A stretch of DNA of 6,602 bases from Bacteroidota bacterium (GCA_021793535.1 JAJYSO010000098.1:1-6602), one strand, 5' to 3'; positions 1 through 6,602 are shown, counted from the first letter of the stretch. The notes: generated from the sequence alone by a model not told the origin. A program made the numbers and translations.

Positions 1-179
1 GATTCGACTCTGCCACTGGCCGAGATATAGACAGCCCCTTCTTGAAGTTGAGGCTTTGCAACCGATACCTCTATAGGATCTTTGACTCCTGTATTTTTTT
101 CGAGCTGATTCCCGCAGGCCGAAAGACCGGATATAATGCCAATAATTATAAGCGCTTTGAAATATGTTTGTAGTGTCAT
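1..179 (-). CDS. Efflux periplasmic adaptor lipoprotein, N-terminal part (HlyD/AcrA-type membrane fusion protein), partial
   Basis: The reading frame opens at an ATG at 179 and runs without a stop off the low-coordinate end of the window, so only about 59 residues are visible. The N-terminus (MTLQTYFKALIIIG...) is a lipoprotein signal peptide: a short basic start, a hydrophobic stretch (about residues 9-19) and an LSAC lipobox with Cys22 as the likely lipidated residue. After a polar linker comes a segment (VSVAKPQ... then ISASGRVE) that resembles the first beta strand before the biotinyl-lipoyl-like domain of RND-type adaptors. Such proteins join an inner-membrane pump to a TolC channel across the periplasm. 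The gene starts 5 nt after the TolC-family stop codon, so the two are almost certainly co-transcribed. The substrate cannot be told from this fragment. The family call rests on the signal peptide, the short motif and the context; the hairpin and barrel domains lie outside the window. Confidence 0.8.
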   Translation of the reverse strand, partial: MTLQTYFKALIIIGIISGLSACGNQLEKNTGVKDPIEVSVAKPQLQEGAVYISASGRVE

Positions 180-184
180 AATAC

Positions 185-1498
185 TTAATGTTTAGTCAGA
201 AAGTTGATGTAGCCAAGGGTCATATTTTGCTCTAAAATGGCCTGTTGAAGCAGTAATTGGTTTTGTGAAAGCTGCTGCTGTGTGAGGAGTACATCAGTAA
301 TACTCGCCAGACCTTCATCATATCTGTTTTTGAGTATTTTGAGTGCTTCCCGGGCTTGATTAACCGCTGTTTGAGTTTGCGTGATTTTGTATTGGGCACT
401 CTCTAATTGACGTTTGGCCTTGGCCAAATCCCGTTTGCCTTCGGCCATTAAAAGCCGTCGTTCTTCCTGAATACGTTCCTGCTCAATTTTTTGAGTTTTG
501 ATCTTACTGCGGGCAGAATTCCCTTTAAAGATGTCCCATTTCAACTCCAACCCCACCAAGTACGACCCGTGATCAAAATGAGCGAATTGATCATCATTGT
601 ATTGATAGCTCGCAAATCCGTTGAGCTTGGGCAATACGCTGCCACGGGTTCCTTTAATCAGCTGGTCATAGGATTCAGAGGCTTTGCTCAGGGCTTCAAA
701 ATCGGCTCGGTCTTTAGGGAGGGTTGCGTTTTCTGTCTGAAGTTTGCTTTTCAGGCTATCCACCTGATAAATTGTCCCAACGGACTTCCCCATCAAAATA
801 CTGAGGTTATCCGAAAAGTTTTCAATCTCATCTTCGGCCGTTTGAAGCTGCGTTTCCACTGATTTCACATAAACCTCCACACTTAGTAAATCGGATTTCT
901 GGACATAGCCCTGGTCGTAATGATCTTTGGTATTTTTATAGAGACTTTTGACGGCTTCGAGCGTTTCTTCGATCGTCTGTACCGCTTTATAGGAGAATTG
1001 TAGCCTCATGAACTCGTTTTCCGTTTGCATGGCGATATATTCCTTCTGGCGTTGTTTCTGCAATTCCTTGATGTAAGTCTGCAGTTTGGCAGCACGTCTG
1101 TTTTTGATCAGGTCCCAATTAAAAAGGGGCTGTTGTAAGACCGCCTGTGCGGCATAATCCCTATAGGTTCCCGGAGAATTCAATAGTTCCGGCATAAAAT
1201 CAGTCTCCGCAACGCTCTGATGTTGTAATTTAAACCCAAAGACATTCAAGGGATTGTTGGTTGCCATAGCCGAATAAGAGGCACTGATTTGTGGTAAGAA
1301 AATAGCCAAAGACTCGTGGTATTGTGAAGTAGCTATGCGTTGATCAAAGTCTGCCAAAACGACTTCCTTACTATTTTTCAACGCATTAGAGACGGCATCC
1401 TCTAAATTCAACTGCCGAGATTCCTGGCCCCAAAGCCAAAACCCGTTCAGACCGATGAAAAAAGTTGCTATGAAGATTCTAAGGTTCATCTCTTTCAA
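185..1498 (-). CDS. TolC-family outer-membrane efflux channel protein
   Basis: This outer-membrane factor would form the trimeric exit duct of a tripartite efflux or type I secretion system. The 437-residue frame begins at a TTG (1498). An ATG three codons later (1489, MNLRIF...) is the more conventional start and gives 434 residues, close to the usual size for the family. Residues about 4-24 form a signal peptide (hydrophobic IFIATFFIGL) with cleavage probably near WGQ/ES. The two OEP repeats are visible as paired motifs: LPQISASYS (68-76) and LPKLNGFASY (289-298) at the beta strands, and YDQGYVQKSDLLSVEVY (194-210) and YDEGLASITDVLLTQQQ (393-409) in the alpha barrel. The long Gln/Lys/Glu-rich helices at about 130-235 and 330-425 are typical coiled coils. 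The gene leads an operon with the adaptor lipoprotein 5 nt downstream. A probable promoter and CRP/FNR-like palindrome lie just upstream. Family assignment is firm; the transported compound is unknown. Confidence 0.93.
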   Translation of the reverse strand: MKEMNLRIFIATFFIGLNGFWLWGQESRQLNLEDAVSNALKNSKEVVLADFDQRIATSQYHESLAIFLPQISASYSAMATNNPLNVFGFKLQHQSVAETDFMPELLNSPGTYRDYAAQAVLQQPLFNWDLIKNRRAAKLQTYIKELQKQRQKEYIAMQTENEFMRLQFSYKAVQTIEETLEAVKSLYKNTKDHYDQGYVQKSDLLSVEVYVKSVETQLQTAEDEIENFSDNLSILMGKSVGTIYQVDSLKSKLQTENATLPKDRADFEALSKASESYDQLIKGTRGSVLPKLNGFASYQYNDDQFAHFDHGSYLVGLELKWDIFKGNSARSKIKTQKIEQERIQEERRLLMAEGKRDLAKAKRQLESAQYKITQTQTAVNQAREALKILKNRYDEGLASITDVLLTQQQLSQNQLLLQQAILEQNMTLGYINFLTKH

Positions 1499-1506
1499 TT
1501 TTAGGG

Positions 1507-1514
1507 CAAAATTA
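1507..1514 (-). promoter_or_regulatory. Putative Bacteroidota -7 promoter element of the efflux operon
   Basis: On the minus strand this reads TAATTTTG, an exact match to the Bacteroidota sigma-factor -7 consensus TAnnTTTG. Transcription would begin near 1500-1502, leaving a leader of roughly 3 to 13 nt depending on whether the TTG (1498) or the ATG (1489) is used. No good -33 TTG/TTTG is seen at the normal spacing of about 17-23 nt. An activator-dependent promoter could explain that, since the palindrome at 1536-1551 sits just upstream. An 8-nt match in AT-rich DNA can arise by chance, so the call is moderate. Confidence 0.45.
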
Positions 1515-1535
1515 ACCTCGAGAAACCTTGTTTTA

Positions 1536-1551
1536 TGTGACTAATATCACC
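1536..1551. promoter_or_regulatory. Putative CRP/FNR-family operator upstream of the tolC-like gene
   Basis: The plus strand reads TGTGA-CTAATA-TCACC, matching nine of the ten defined bases of the classical CRP half-sites TGTGA-N6-TCACA. The perfect dyad is GTGA-N6-TCAC (1537-1550). Its centre (1543.5) lies about 29 nt upstream of the -7 element and about 41-43 nt upstream of the inferred transcription start, the position used by class II activators of this family. It also overlaps the end of the open frame left by the tnpB relic. The match and position are seen in the sequence; the regulator and its effect are inference, because no regulator gene is in the window. Confidence 0.4.
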
Positions 1552-1948
1552 GAAGAAAAAGATCAAAGCAAGAAGTGTTTAAAAAATAGAATACCTTCTC
1601 CTTGTTTTTACCTCTTAATGAACTTTTTGCTAAAGACAAATGAGCTTCGGGTTTTATAGACCCGTGCTTTTGAGAAGAAGTCTGGCTTAAGTCCCCGACC
1701 CGACCGTGTAATGGCCTGTTCCTAACGATAGTATTTTTAACCTTTTCCTTCAGTATGTTCTTTGCTGCATTTTCATCCCTGTCTAAGTGATACCCATTTT
1801 GGCAAATCCATTCTCTGATCGAAAGGGCTAGGCCTTGGTTGATCCATCCACACACATTATAAGTCCTAGGCGAAGGGTAAAAGCGATTGATTTTTATGGC
1901 CTGCTTATCGCTCCAATAATCTGCTTTGTATTTCAGCTGGCATACAAA
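1547..1948 (-). pseudogene. tnpB: Degenerate C-terminal remnant of an IS200/IS605-family TnpB (OrfB) RNA-guided nuclease
   Basis: An open frame of 133 codons without a clear start follows an in-frame TAG (1951-1949). It matches the C-terminal third of TnpB in order: QLKYKAD, then INRFYPSPRT (family RFxPSSKTC), then a damaged zinc finger, then HLDRDENAAKNI (family HDRDxNAAxNI, carrying the last RuvC-like catalytic Asp), then KPEAH near the end. Two of the four zinc-ligand cysteines are missing: the first is Tyr (TYNVCG instead of TCxxCG), and the fourth seems deleted (WICQNGYH where CxxCGYH is expected). The N-terminal two thirds, including the first RuvC Asp and Glu motifs, are absent; family members are usually about 350-450 residues. 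No TnpA is present. The last 20 or so codons, from about 1610 to the TGA at 1547, look like read-through into flanking DNA. It is almost certainly a dead fragment left by an old insertion. Confidence 0.82.
1648..1664 (-). other. Small hairpin, possible remnant of the IS605-type right end / omega-RNA structure
   Basis: CGGGT (1648-1652) and ACCCG (1660-1664) pair around a 7-nt loop. The hairpin encodes the GSIKPEA segment at the end of the tnpB relic. In IS200/IS605 elements the 3' end of tnpB overlaps a structured right end that doubles as the scaffold of the guide RNA, so a hairpin here fits that origin. A 5-bp stem is weak evidence by itself, and no matching left end was found. Confidence 0.3.
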
Positions 1949-2114
1949 CTAAAGATTTGTGGGTTTTACCTTCCGTTGTATAAATGAGCTCCATCTAGGC
2001 TCCAATCACCTCAGAGACATGCTATAGTTTCAACGATTCAAACGGTGTAACAACATATTCAAAAAGATTAATTGAAATAGCCTCCGACTGATCCTGTTCT
2101 CAAATTGATTCCAA
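1949..2114. other. Intergenic stretch with no recognisable gene
   Basis: With the tnpB relic and the infB terminator, this segment makes up the gene-free gap of about 700 nt between infB and the tolC-like gene. I see no tRNA, no long repeat and no continuation of TnpB homology above about 1950. The frame upstream of the TAG (...FIQRKVKPTNL) does not resemble the family. A 29-codon open frame (1994-1905) overlaps the relic in another phase and is probably chance. The stretch may contain eroded insertion-sequence or ancestral spacer DNA. Confidence 0.5.
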
Positions 2115-2153
2115 AAAGTAACCGTCTCAAAAAACTTCTGAGACGGTTACTTT
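2113..2153 (-). terminator. Rho-independent terminator after infB
   Basis: Arms at 2115-2129 and 2139-2153 are perfect 15-bp inverted repeats (AAAGTAACCGTCTCA and its complement) around a 9-nt loop. On the minus strand the stem is followed by a run of five Ts (the plus strand has AAAAA at 2113-2117), partly inside the stem. It begins about 48 nt past the infB stop codon. The plus strand offers only three Ts after the stem, so it probably works mainly in the minus direction, ending rimP-nusA-infB transcription and separating it from the efflux operon. Confidence 0.85.
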
Positions 2154-2201
2154 AAGATGAACACAAATGTAGTACAGAATACTCTTTTTTTTCCTACTTC
2201 A

Positions 2202-4946
2202 CTATAGTTTCTTTTTCACTTCTACTTCTTCGAAAGCTTCAACCACATCTCCTACTTTTATGTCATTATAGTTTTTAATCTGTAGCCCACACTCATACCC
2301 CTTGCTCACTTCCTTAGCATCGTCTTTAAAACGTTTCAGCGAGGCTAGTTCGCCGGTGTAAACTACAACTCCATCTCGAATCAACCGAATGCGGCTCTTA
2401 CGGAAAATCTTCCCATCAGTCACCATACAACCTGCAATGGTTCCAACTTTCGATATTTTAAATGTCTCCCGAATTTCAGCATTCCCTGTCACCTCTTCTT
2501 TCAACTCAGGTGATAGCATTCCTTCCATAGCATCTTTAATGTCATCAATAGCATCATAGATAATGGAATAGGTACGAATATCGATTTCTTCTTGATCGGC
2601 TACCTGTTTAGCATTTCCTGCTGGTCGGACATTAAATCCGATGATCACTGCGTCAGATGCAGAGGCTAGCAACACATCGCTTTCTGTAATGGCCCCCACT
2701 CCTTTGTGAATAATATTTACTTGAATTTCTTCTGTTGAAAGCTCTTCAAAACTATCAGATAAAGCTTCTACAGATCCATCCACATCTCCTTTTAAAATGA
2801 TGTTTAATTCTTGGAAATCTCCCAGAGCAATACGTCGACCGATTTCATCTAAGGTAATGTGACGCTGTGTACGAACATCTTGTTCTCGCTGTAATTGTGC
2901 TCGTTTAGAAGCAATATCTTTTGCCTCTCGCTCATCTAACATTACATAAAACTTATCACCAGCCTGAGGGGCTCCATCCAATCCTAATATGGAAACAGGA
3001 GTGGAGGGACCAACTTCTTTTACGTTATTTCCTCTTTCATCCTGCATAGCCTTAATCTTACCGCTACAAGTACCCGCCAATACGTAATCCGTTATCTTAA
3101 GAGTACCCGATTGGACAATAACTGTAGAAACGTAACCTCTACCTTTGTCTAAATAGGCTTCTACCACCGTTCCGGAGGCAATATGAGTAGGGTCTGCTTT
3201 TAATTCCAACAGTTCAGCTTCTAAAAGCACTTTCTCCAAAAGTTCACTTACCCCCTCTCCTTTCTTTGCAGAAATATCTTGAGACTGTATTTTTCCGCCC
3301 CAATCCTCAACCAAGAGATTCATGGCAGCCAACTTCTCCTTGATTTTATCGGGATTTGCAGTTGGCAAATCAATTTTATTAATGGCAAAAACAATAGGAA
3401 CACCAGCAGCCTGAGCATGAGATATGGCTTCTTTGGTTTGAGGCATCACATCATCATCCGCTGCAATAACAATAATGGCAATATCTGTAATCTGAGCCCC
3501 TCTGGCCCGCATTGCCGTAAAGGCCTCGTGACCCGGAGTATCTAAAAATGTAATGCGTTGACCATTTTTAAGCGTAACATTATAAGCACCAATATGTTGT
3601 GTAATTCCTCCGCTCTCTCCAGCAATCACATTTTCCTTTCTCACATAATCCAAAAGTGAGGTTTTCCCGTGATCAACATGTCCCATCACCGTTACAATAG
3701 GCGGTCGTTTTACCATATTCTCCGGATTATCTTCACCTATGTCCTCTGTCACAATTTCATCCAAATCGGCTGATACGAATTCTACTTCGAATCCAAATTC
3801 ATCAGCCACCACACTTAAGGTCTCTGCATCCAATCGCTGATTCATGGTCACCATCATCCCCAAAGACATACAAGCCGCAATAACGTCATTCACTGGAATG
3901 TTCATCATCGTTGCCAGTTCATTTGCCGTTACAAACTCTGTAACTTTCAAGACCTTGCTTTCTTGCTCGATCTGCTCGGTTTCCTGTTCAGAACGTTTAC
4001 GATGCTCTTCCCGCTTGTCTCGACGATGCTTGGAAGCTCTGCTCTTTGTCGATTTCCCTTGAAGTTTTTCTAAGGTCTCTCGAATTTGCTTTTGTACCTC
4101 TTCCTCGCTGGGTTCCTCTCGATGAACATGAGCTTTCTTTCTCCTCTTTTTATGACGATTATCCGCATTCCCATCAGCACCCTGCGTTTTAGTAATGCGC
4201 TTTCTTTTTCGCTTTCGCTGTTCTTTTTTATCCGGCTTCTTTTTCTCTTTAAACTGCTCTAAATCAATTTTTTTACCGGTAAAATTAAGCCCTTCCAGTT
4301 TCTTATATTCGGTCTCAATATGTTCTATCTTTTCTACCTCTTGGGGCTTTTTATCTCCTTTTTTCTCTTTTTCAGGAACGACTTTTGGTTCCGCCTTGGC
4401 AGGAGGTTGTTGCGGCGCCTTTTTATTTTCCTGTTTAACGGGCTTTTTCGTTTTTTTGGGCTTTTTATGTTCTACTTTGCTCAAATCAATTTTACCCACC
4501 TGCTTGATACCCTTAAGTGTTACTTCCTCCTCCACATTTTCTTTTTTAGCTTCCTTTTCAGGCGTTTTTTCAGGCTCTTGCGTATCCTCGCTGACCAGTT
4601 CTTTTTCTTCAATCTTTTTTTGAGCTTCTTTTTCGGCCTCAGCCTCTCTTTTAGCCTCTTCTTCCCTTCTCTGGCGCTCTCTTTCCTCACGTTCCTTTTC
4701 GCGCTCACGTCTCAATTCTTCCTGCTCTCGCTTTTGCTCGAGTCCGGCTTCTTTTGAGGCTACTTTTTTACTCTTATCTGCTTGAAATTCGTCCGCTAGT
4801 ATTCGATAAAGTTCGTCTGAAACTTTCGCCGTGGGCCTAGCTTCAATTTCATGCCCTTTGGATTCCAAAAATTCCACAGCACGATCCAGCGAAATATTTA
4901 ATTCGCGCAAAATCTTACTTAATCTCTTTTTCTTTCCTCCTGCCAT
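2202..4946 (-). CDS. infB: Translation initiation factor IF-2
   Basis: IF2 is the GTPase that places initiator fMet-tRNA on the 30S subunit and promotes 50S joining. The 914-residue product has an IF2_N domain (about 5-55) and a long Lys/Glu/Arg-rich, partly coiled-coil linker (about 58-330). A second IF2_N-like domain follows (about 333-392, FVTANELATMMNIPVNDVI). The GTPase domain shows G1 GHVDHGKT (422-429), the switch I GGITQHIGA (446-454), G3 DTPGH (469-473), G4 NKID (523-526) and G5 SAKKGEG (559-565). Domains II-IV run to the C-terminus, including the C2 domain that recognises fMet-tRNA. All nucleotide-binding residues are intact. The linker carries two related GK(K)IDL modules (about 150 and 224) of a kind seen in Bacteroidota IF2. 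The ATG at 4946 is chosen because MAGGKKKRLSKILREL matches the usual N-terminus. No strong Shine-Dalgarno precedes it. infB is the third gene of rimP-nusA-infB and is followed by a terminator. Confidence 0.99.
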   Translation of the reverse strand: MAGGKKKRLSKILRELNISLDRAVEFLESKGHEIEARPTAKVSDELYRILADEFQADKSKKVASKEAGLEQKREQEELRREREKEREERERQRREEEAKREAEAEKEAQKKIEEKELVSEDTQEPEKTPEKEAKKENVEEEVTLKGIKQVGKIDLSKVEHKKPKKTKKPVKQENKKAPQQPPAKAEPKVVPEKEKKGDKKPQEVEKIEHIETEYKKLEGLNFTGKKIDLEQFKEKKKPDKKEQRKRKRKRITKTQGADGNADNRHKKRRKKAHVHREEPSEEEVQKQIRETLEKLQGKSTKSRASKHRRDKREEHRKRSEQETEQIEQESKVLKVTEFVTANELATMMNIPVNDVIAACMSLGMMVTMNQRLDAETLSVVADEFGFEVEFVSADLDEIVTEDIGEDNPENMVKRPPIVTVMGHVDHGKTSLLDYVRKENVIAGESGGITQHIGAYNVTLKNGQRITFLDTPGHEAFTAMRARGAQITDIAIIVIAADDDVMPQTKEAISHAQAAGVPIVFAINKIDLPTANPDKIKEKLAAMNLLVEDWGGKIQSQDISAKKGEGVSELLEKVLLEAELLELKADPTHIASGTVVEAYLDKGRGYVSTVIVQSGTLKITDYVLAGTCSGKIKAMQDERGNNVKEVGPSTPVSILGLDGAPQAGDKFYVMLDEREAKDIASKRAQLQREQDVRTQRHITLDEIGRRIALGDFQELNIILKGDVDGSVEALSDSFEELSTEEIQVNIIHKGVGAITESDVLLASASDAVIIGFNVRPAGNAKQVADQEEIDIRTYSIIYDAIDDIKDAMEGMLSPELKEEVTGNAEIRETFKISKVGTIAGCMVTDGKIFRKSRIRLIRDGVVVYTGELASLKRFKDDAKEVSKGYECGLQIKNYNDIKVGDVVEAFEEVEVKKKL

Positions 4947-5008
4947 ATATTGCTTCTAATTTATGCTCTTTTTAATTATGATTGGCAAATCTCTTAAAAT
5001 TAATTCAA

Positions 5009-6241
5009 TCAATCCTCAAATTCCTCCTTTAATATTGATCTCACCTCAAGAATTGTCTCTTCTTCCAAGTCGGTCATCTTAACCAAATCCTCCACCGTTT
5101 TTTCCAAAACGCTTTTGGCAGTATCCAAACCAATTCTGGAAAATTCTTCAATTACCCAAGCTTCGATCTCATCGGAGAATTCTTTCAACTCCACATCTTC
5201 TTCTTGCCCTTCTCTTACAACGTCCAATTCATAACCGGTTATTTGTCCTGCTAATCGAATGTTATGCCCACCTCGACCGATTGCTTTTGAAACTTCTTCT
5301 GGCTCCAAATACACCTCGGCATGCTTGGTTTCTTCATTAATTTTAATGTCTTTGACATGTGCAGGGCTCAGCGCTCTTGCTATAAAAAGTTTTGTGTTGT
5401 TGGTATAATTAATCACATCAATATTCTCATTACCCAACTCTCTGACGATACCGTGAATCCTAGACCCTTTCATTCCAACACAGGCACCGACAGGATCGAT
5501 ACGGTCATCATAAGAATCCACTGCAACTTTCGCCTTTTCCCCAGGAATTCGAGCAACACGTTTGACATCAATCAACCCATCAAAAATCTCAGGAATTTCC
5601 TGTTCAAATAATTTTTCCAAAAACACGGGAGATGTCCTAGAAAAAGTAATTACCGGTTTACTGCCCTTAAGCTCAACACTTTCAATTATTCCTCTGATAC
5701 TATCTCCTTTGCGATAAAAATCTGAAGGAATCTGGTTTCGTTTCGGTAAAATCAGCTCATTTCCTTCATCATCCAGTAAAATTACAACATTTCGTCTAAC
5801 ATGATGAATCTCAGCCGTGTAAATTTCATCCTCTAAATCCTTGAATTGTTTATAAATATTTGCGTTGTCATGCTCTCGGATCTTGGAAATCAGGTTCTGA
5901 CGCAAAGCCAAGATCGCTCTTCTTCCCAAATCACTTAATTTCACTTCTTCAGACACATCTTCATCCACCTCAAAATCCGGTTCAATTTTTCGCGCATCTG
6001 ACAAAGCAATTTCACGATTGGGATTTTCTACTTCCCCATCTTCAACAACTACTCGGTTACGCCATATTTCCAAATCCCCTTTGTCGGGGTTTATAATAAT
6101 GTCAAAATTCTCATCCTCACCATATTTCCTTTTTAAGGCACTTCTAAAAACATCCTCCAAGATAGCCATCAATGTGACTCGGTCTATAAGTTTGCTGTCC
6201 TTAAATTCTGAAAACGAACTGATTAAATCAATATTATCCAT
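5009..6241 (-). CDS. nusA: Transcription termination/antitermination factor NusA
   Basis: NusA binds RNA polymerase and nascent RNA and modulates pausing, termination and antitermination. The 410-residue product shows an N-terminal RNAP-binding domain (about 1-130) and an S1 domain (about 135-203). KH1 follows with DPVGACVGMKGSRI (249-262), then KH2 with KAIGRGGHNIRLA (319-331, GxxG at 322-325). An acidic C-terminal region (about 355-410) ends in a helix-hairpin-helix-like segment (LEKTVEDLVKMTDLEEETI). That looks like a single AR-type repeat: the protein is shorter than the 495-residue E. coli NusA, which has two, and longer than Bacillus forms, which have none. The ATG at 6241 fits the family N-terminus. 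An AGAGGTG stretch overlapping the rimP TAG stop may act as a ribosome-binding site, although it is very close to the start. The gene starts 7 nt after rimP, suggesting translational coupling. Confidence 0.98.
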   Translation of the reverse strand: MDNIDLISSFSEFKDSKLIDRVTLMAILEDVFRSALKRKYGEDENFDIIINPDKGDLEIWRNRVVVEDGEVENPNREIALSDARKIEPDFEVDEDVSEEVKLSDLGRRAILALRQNLISKIREHDNANIYKQFKDLEDEIYTAEIHHVRRNVVILLDDEGNELILPKRNQIPSDFYRKGDSIRGIIESVELKGSKPVITFSRTSPVFLEKLFEQEIPEIFDGLIDVKRVARIPGEKAKVAVDSYDDRIDPVGACVGMKGSRIHGIVRELGNENIDVINYTNNTKLFIARALSPAHVKDIKINEETKHAEVYLEPEEVSKAIGRGGHNIRLAGQITGYELDVVREGQEEDVELKEFSDEIEAWVIEEFSRIGLDTAKSVLEKTVEDLVKMTDLEEETILEVRSILKEEFED

Positions 6242-6248
6242 AACACCT

Positions 6249-6602
6249 CTAATTAAACGTTATAATCACTTTTGCTTCTTTTATTTCGTGATAGTTAATT
6301 GTAACTTCCTTTTCCACGGTATGTTTTCCTTTTCCAACGGGCTTAGACTCTCTTTGTTTCCAGGTTAAAAGGATATTTTCATCATTCGCCTGGACCAATT
6401 TACCTTTATATTCTTTATTATCGGTTAAAACCCTTATTTTTCGCCCCTCATTTTTCTTATACTGGCGCGGTAACTGTAGAGGAGCCGTAATCCCCGCTGA
6501 GGTAACCTCTATCGAAAAATCTTCTTTTTCACGATCCAGTTGCTGTTCGATTGCTCGACTCATCTCCATACAATCCTTTACCGATATGGCATGATCACCA
6601 TC
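6249..6602 (-). CDS. rimP: Ribosome maturation factor RimP, 5' end missing
   Basis: RimP assists late assembly of the 30S subunit. The frame is open from the window edge (6602) to a TAG at 6249-6251, giving 117 visible residues. The family is usually about 150-160 residues, so roughly 35-40 N-terminal residues lie outside. The visible part begins inside the N-terminal domain with DGDHAISVKDC, followed by LDREKEDF and the signature VTSAGITAPL (family VSSxGxxxPL). Next come RQYKKNEGR and the Sm-like C-terminal domain (KIRVLTDNKEYKGKL to the end). An internal ATG at 6569 should not be taken as the start, because conserved residues continue upstream of it. The position directly before nusA and infB is the conserved arrangement and supports the name. 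Confidence 0.95.
   Translation of the reverse strand, partial: DGDHAISVKDCMEMSRAIEQQLDREKEDFSIEVTSAGITAPLQLPRQYKKNEGRKIRVLTDNKEYKGKLVQANDENILLTWKQRESKPVGKGKHTVEKEVTINYHEIKEAKVIITFN

Noticed and set aside
491..862. A 123-codon plus-strand open frame
   Set aside because: It lies antisense to the well-supported TolC-family gene and its product shows no recognisable domain.
1526..1609. CCTTGTTTT occurring twice (1526-1534 and 1600-1608) as a possible target-site duplication or guide-target pair of the TnpB relic
   Set aside because: A 9-nt AT-rich match is expected by chance, and IS200/IS605 elements do not make target-site duplications.
1905..1994. A 29-codon minus-strand open frame beginning MELIYTTEGKTHK, with a purine-rich stretch before its ATG
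   Set aside because: It overlaps the tnpB relic in another phase, resembles no family I know, and is short enough to be chance.
2113..2153. The perfect inverted repeat as a terminal repeat of an insertion sequence or part of a CRISPR-like array
   Set aside because: There is only one copy, no transposase with matching ends and no repeat-spacer pattern. A terminator directly after infB explains it.
4520..4708. A Lys/Arg-rich minus-strand open frame of 62 codons inside infB
   Set aside because: It is a frame-shifted reading of the low-complexity IF2 linker, with no start signal or homology.
4195..4757. Long plus-strand open frames rich in Phe, Leu and Ser opposite infB
   Set aside because: They are antisense images of the Lys/Glu-rich IF2 linker (AAA/GAA codons read as TTT/TTC). 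The hydrophobic look is a codon artefact and IF2 is unmistakable on the minus strand.
4947..4993. Possible internal promoter before infB: TTTG, 22 nt, then TAAATTAG on the minus strand
   Set aside because: The -7 element has a mismatch in the conserved TTTG, the region is very AT-rich, and the operon context gives no need for it.

Overview
All supported genes lie on the minus strand, so the window reads from high to low coordinates. The organism is most likely a member of the Bacteroidota, probably of the Cytophagia/Flavobacteriia type. The reasons are an IF2 with a very long Lys/Glu-rich linker carrying GKIDL-type modules, a 410-residue NusA, generally weak Shine-Dalgarno signals, and a Bacteroidota-style -7 promoter element (TAnnTTTG) before the efflux operon. 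This assignment is inferred from protein style, not from a marker gene.

Region 1 (about 6602-2202) is the conserved translation/transcription operon rimP-nusA-infB. rimP is cut by the window edge and lacks its 5' end. nusA starts 7 nt after the rimP stop, and infB starts 62 nt after the nusA stop. Together they encode a 30S maturation factor, a transcription elongation/termination factor and initiation factor IF2. A 15-bp perfect hairpin followed by a T run (2113-2153) closes the operon.

Region 2 (about 2201-1499, roughly 700 nt without an intact gene) holds that terminator and then a decayed C-terminal fragment of an IS200/IS605-type TnpB (1948-1547). The fragment has lost two of its four zinc-finger cysteines and is preceded in frame by a stop codon. 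Near its 3' end is a small hairpin where such elements usually carry their right-end/omega-RNA structure. Between about 2110 and 1949 I see nothing recognisable. At the low-coordinate end is the probable promoter of the next operon: a TAATTTTG -7 element, with a CRP/FNR-like palindrome (TGTGA-N6-TCACC) centred about 29 nt upstream of it.

Region 3 (1498-1) is the start of a tripartite efflux operon. It encodes a TolC-family outer-membrane channel and, 5 nt later, the first 59 residues of a lipoprotein periplasmic adaptor (HlyD/AcrA type). The adaptor runs off the window, and an inner-membrane RND pump would be expected beyond it.

I found no convincing new system. The points most worth a second look are the efflux promoter with its palindrome, and the TnpB relic immediately upstream of it.
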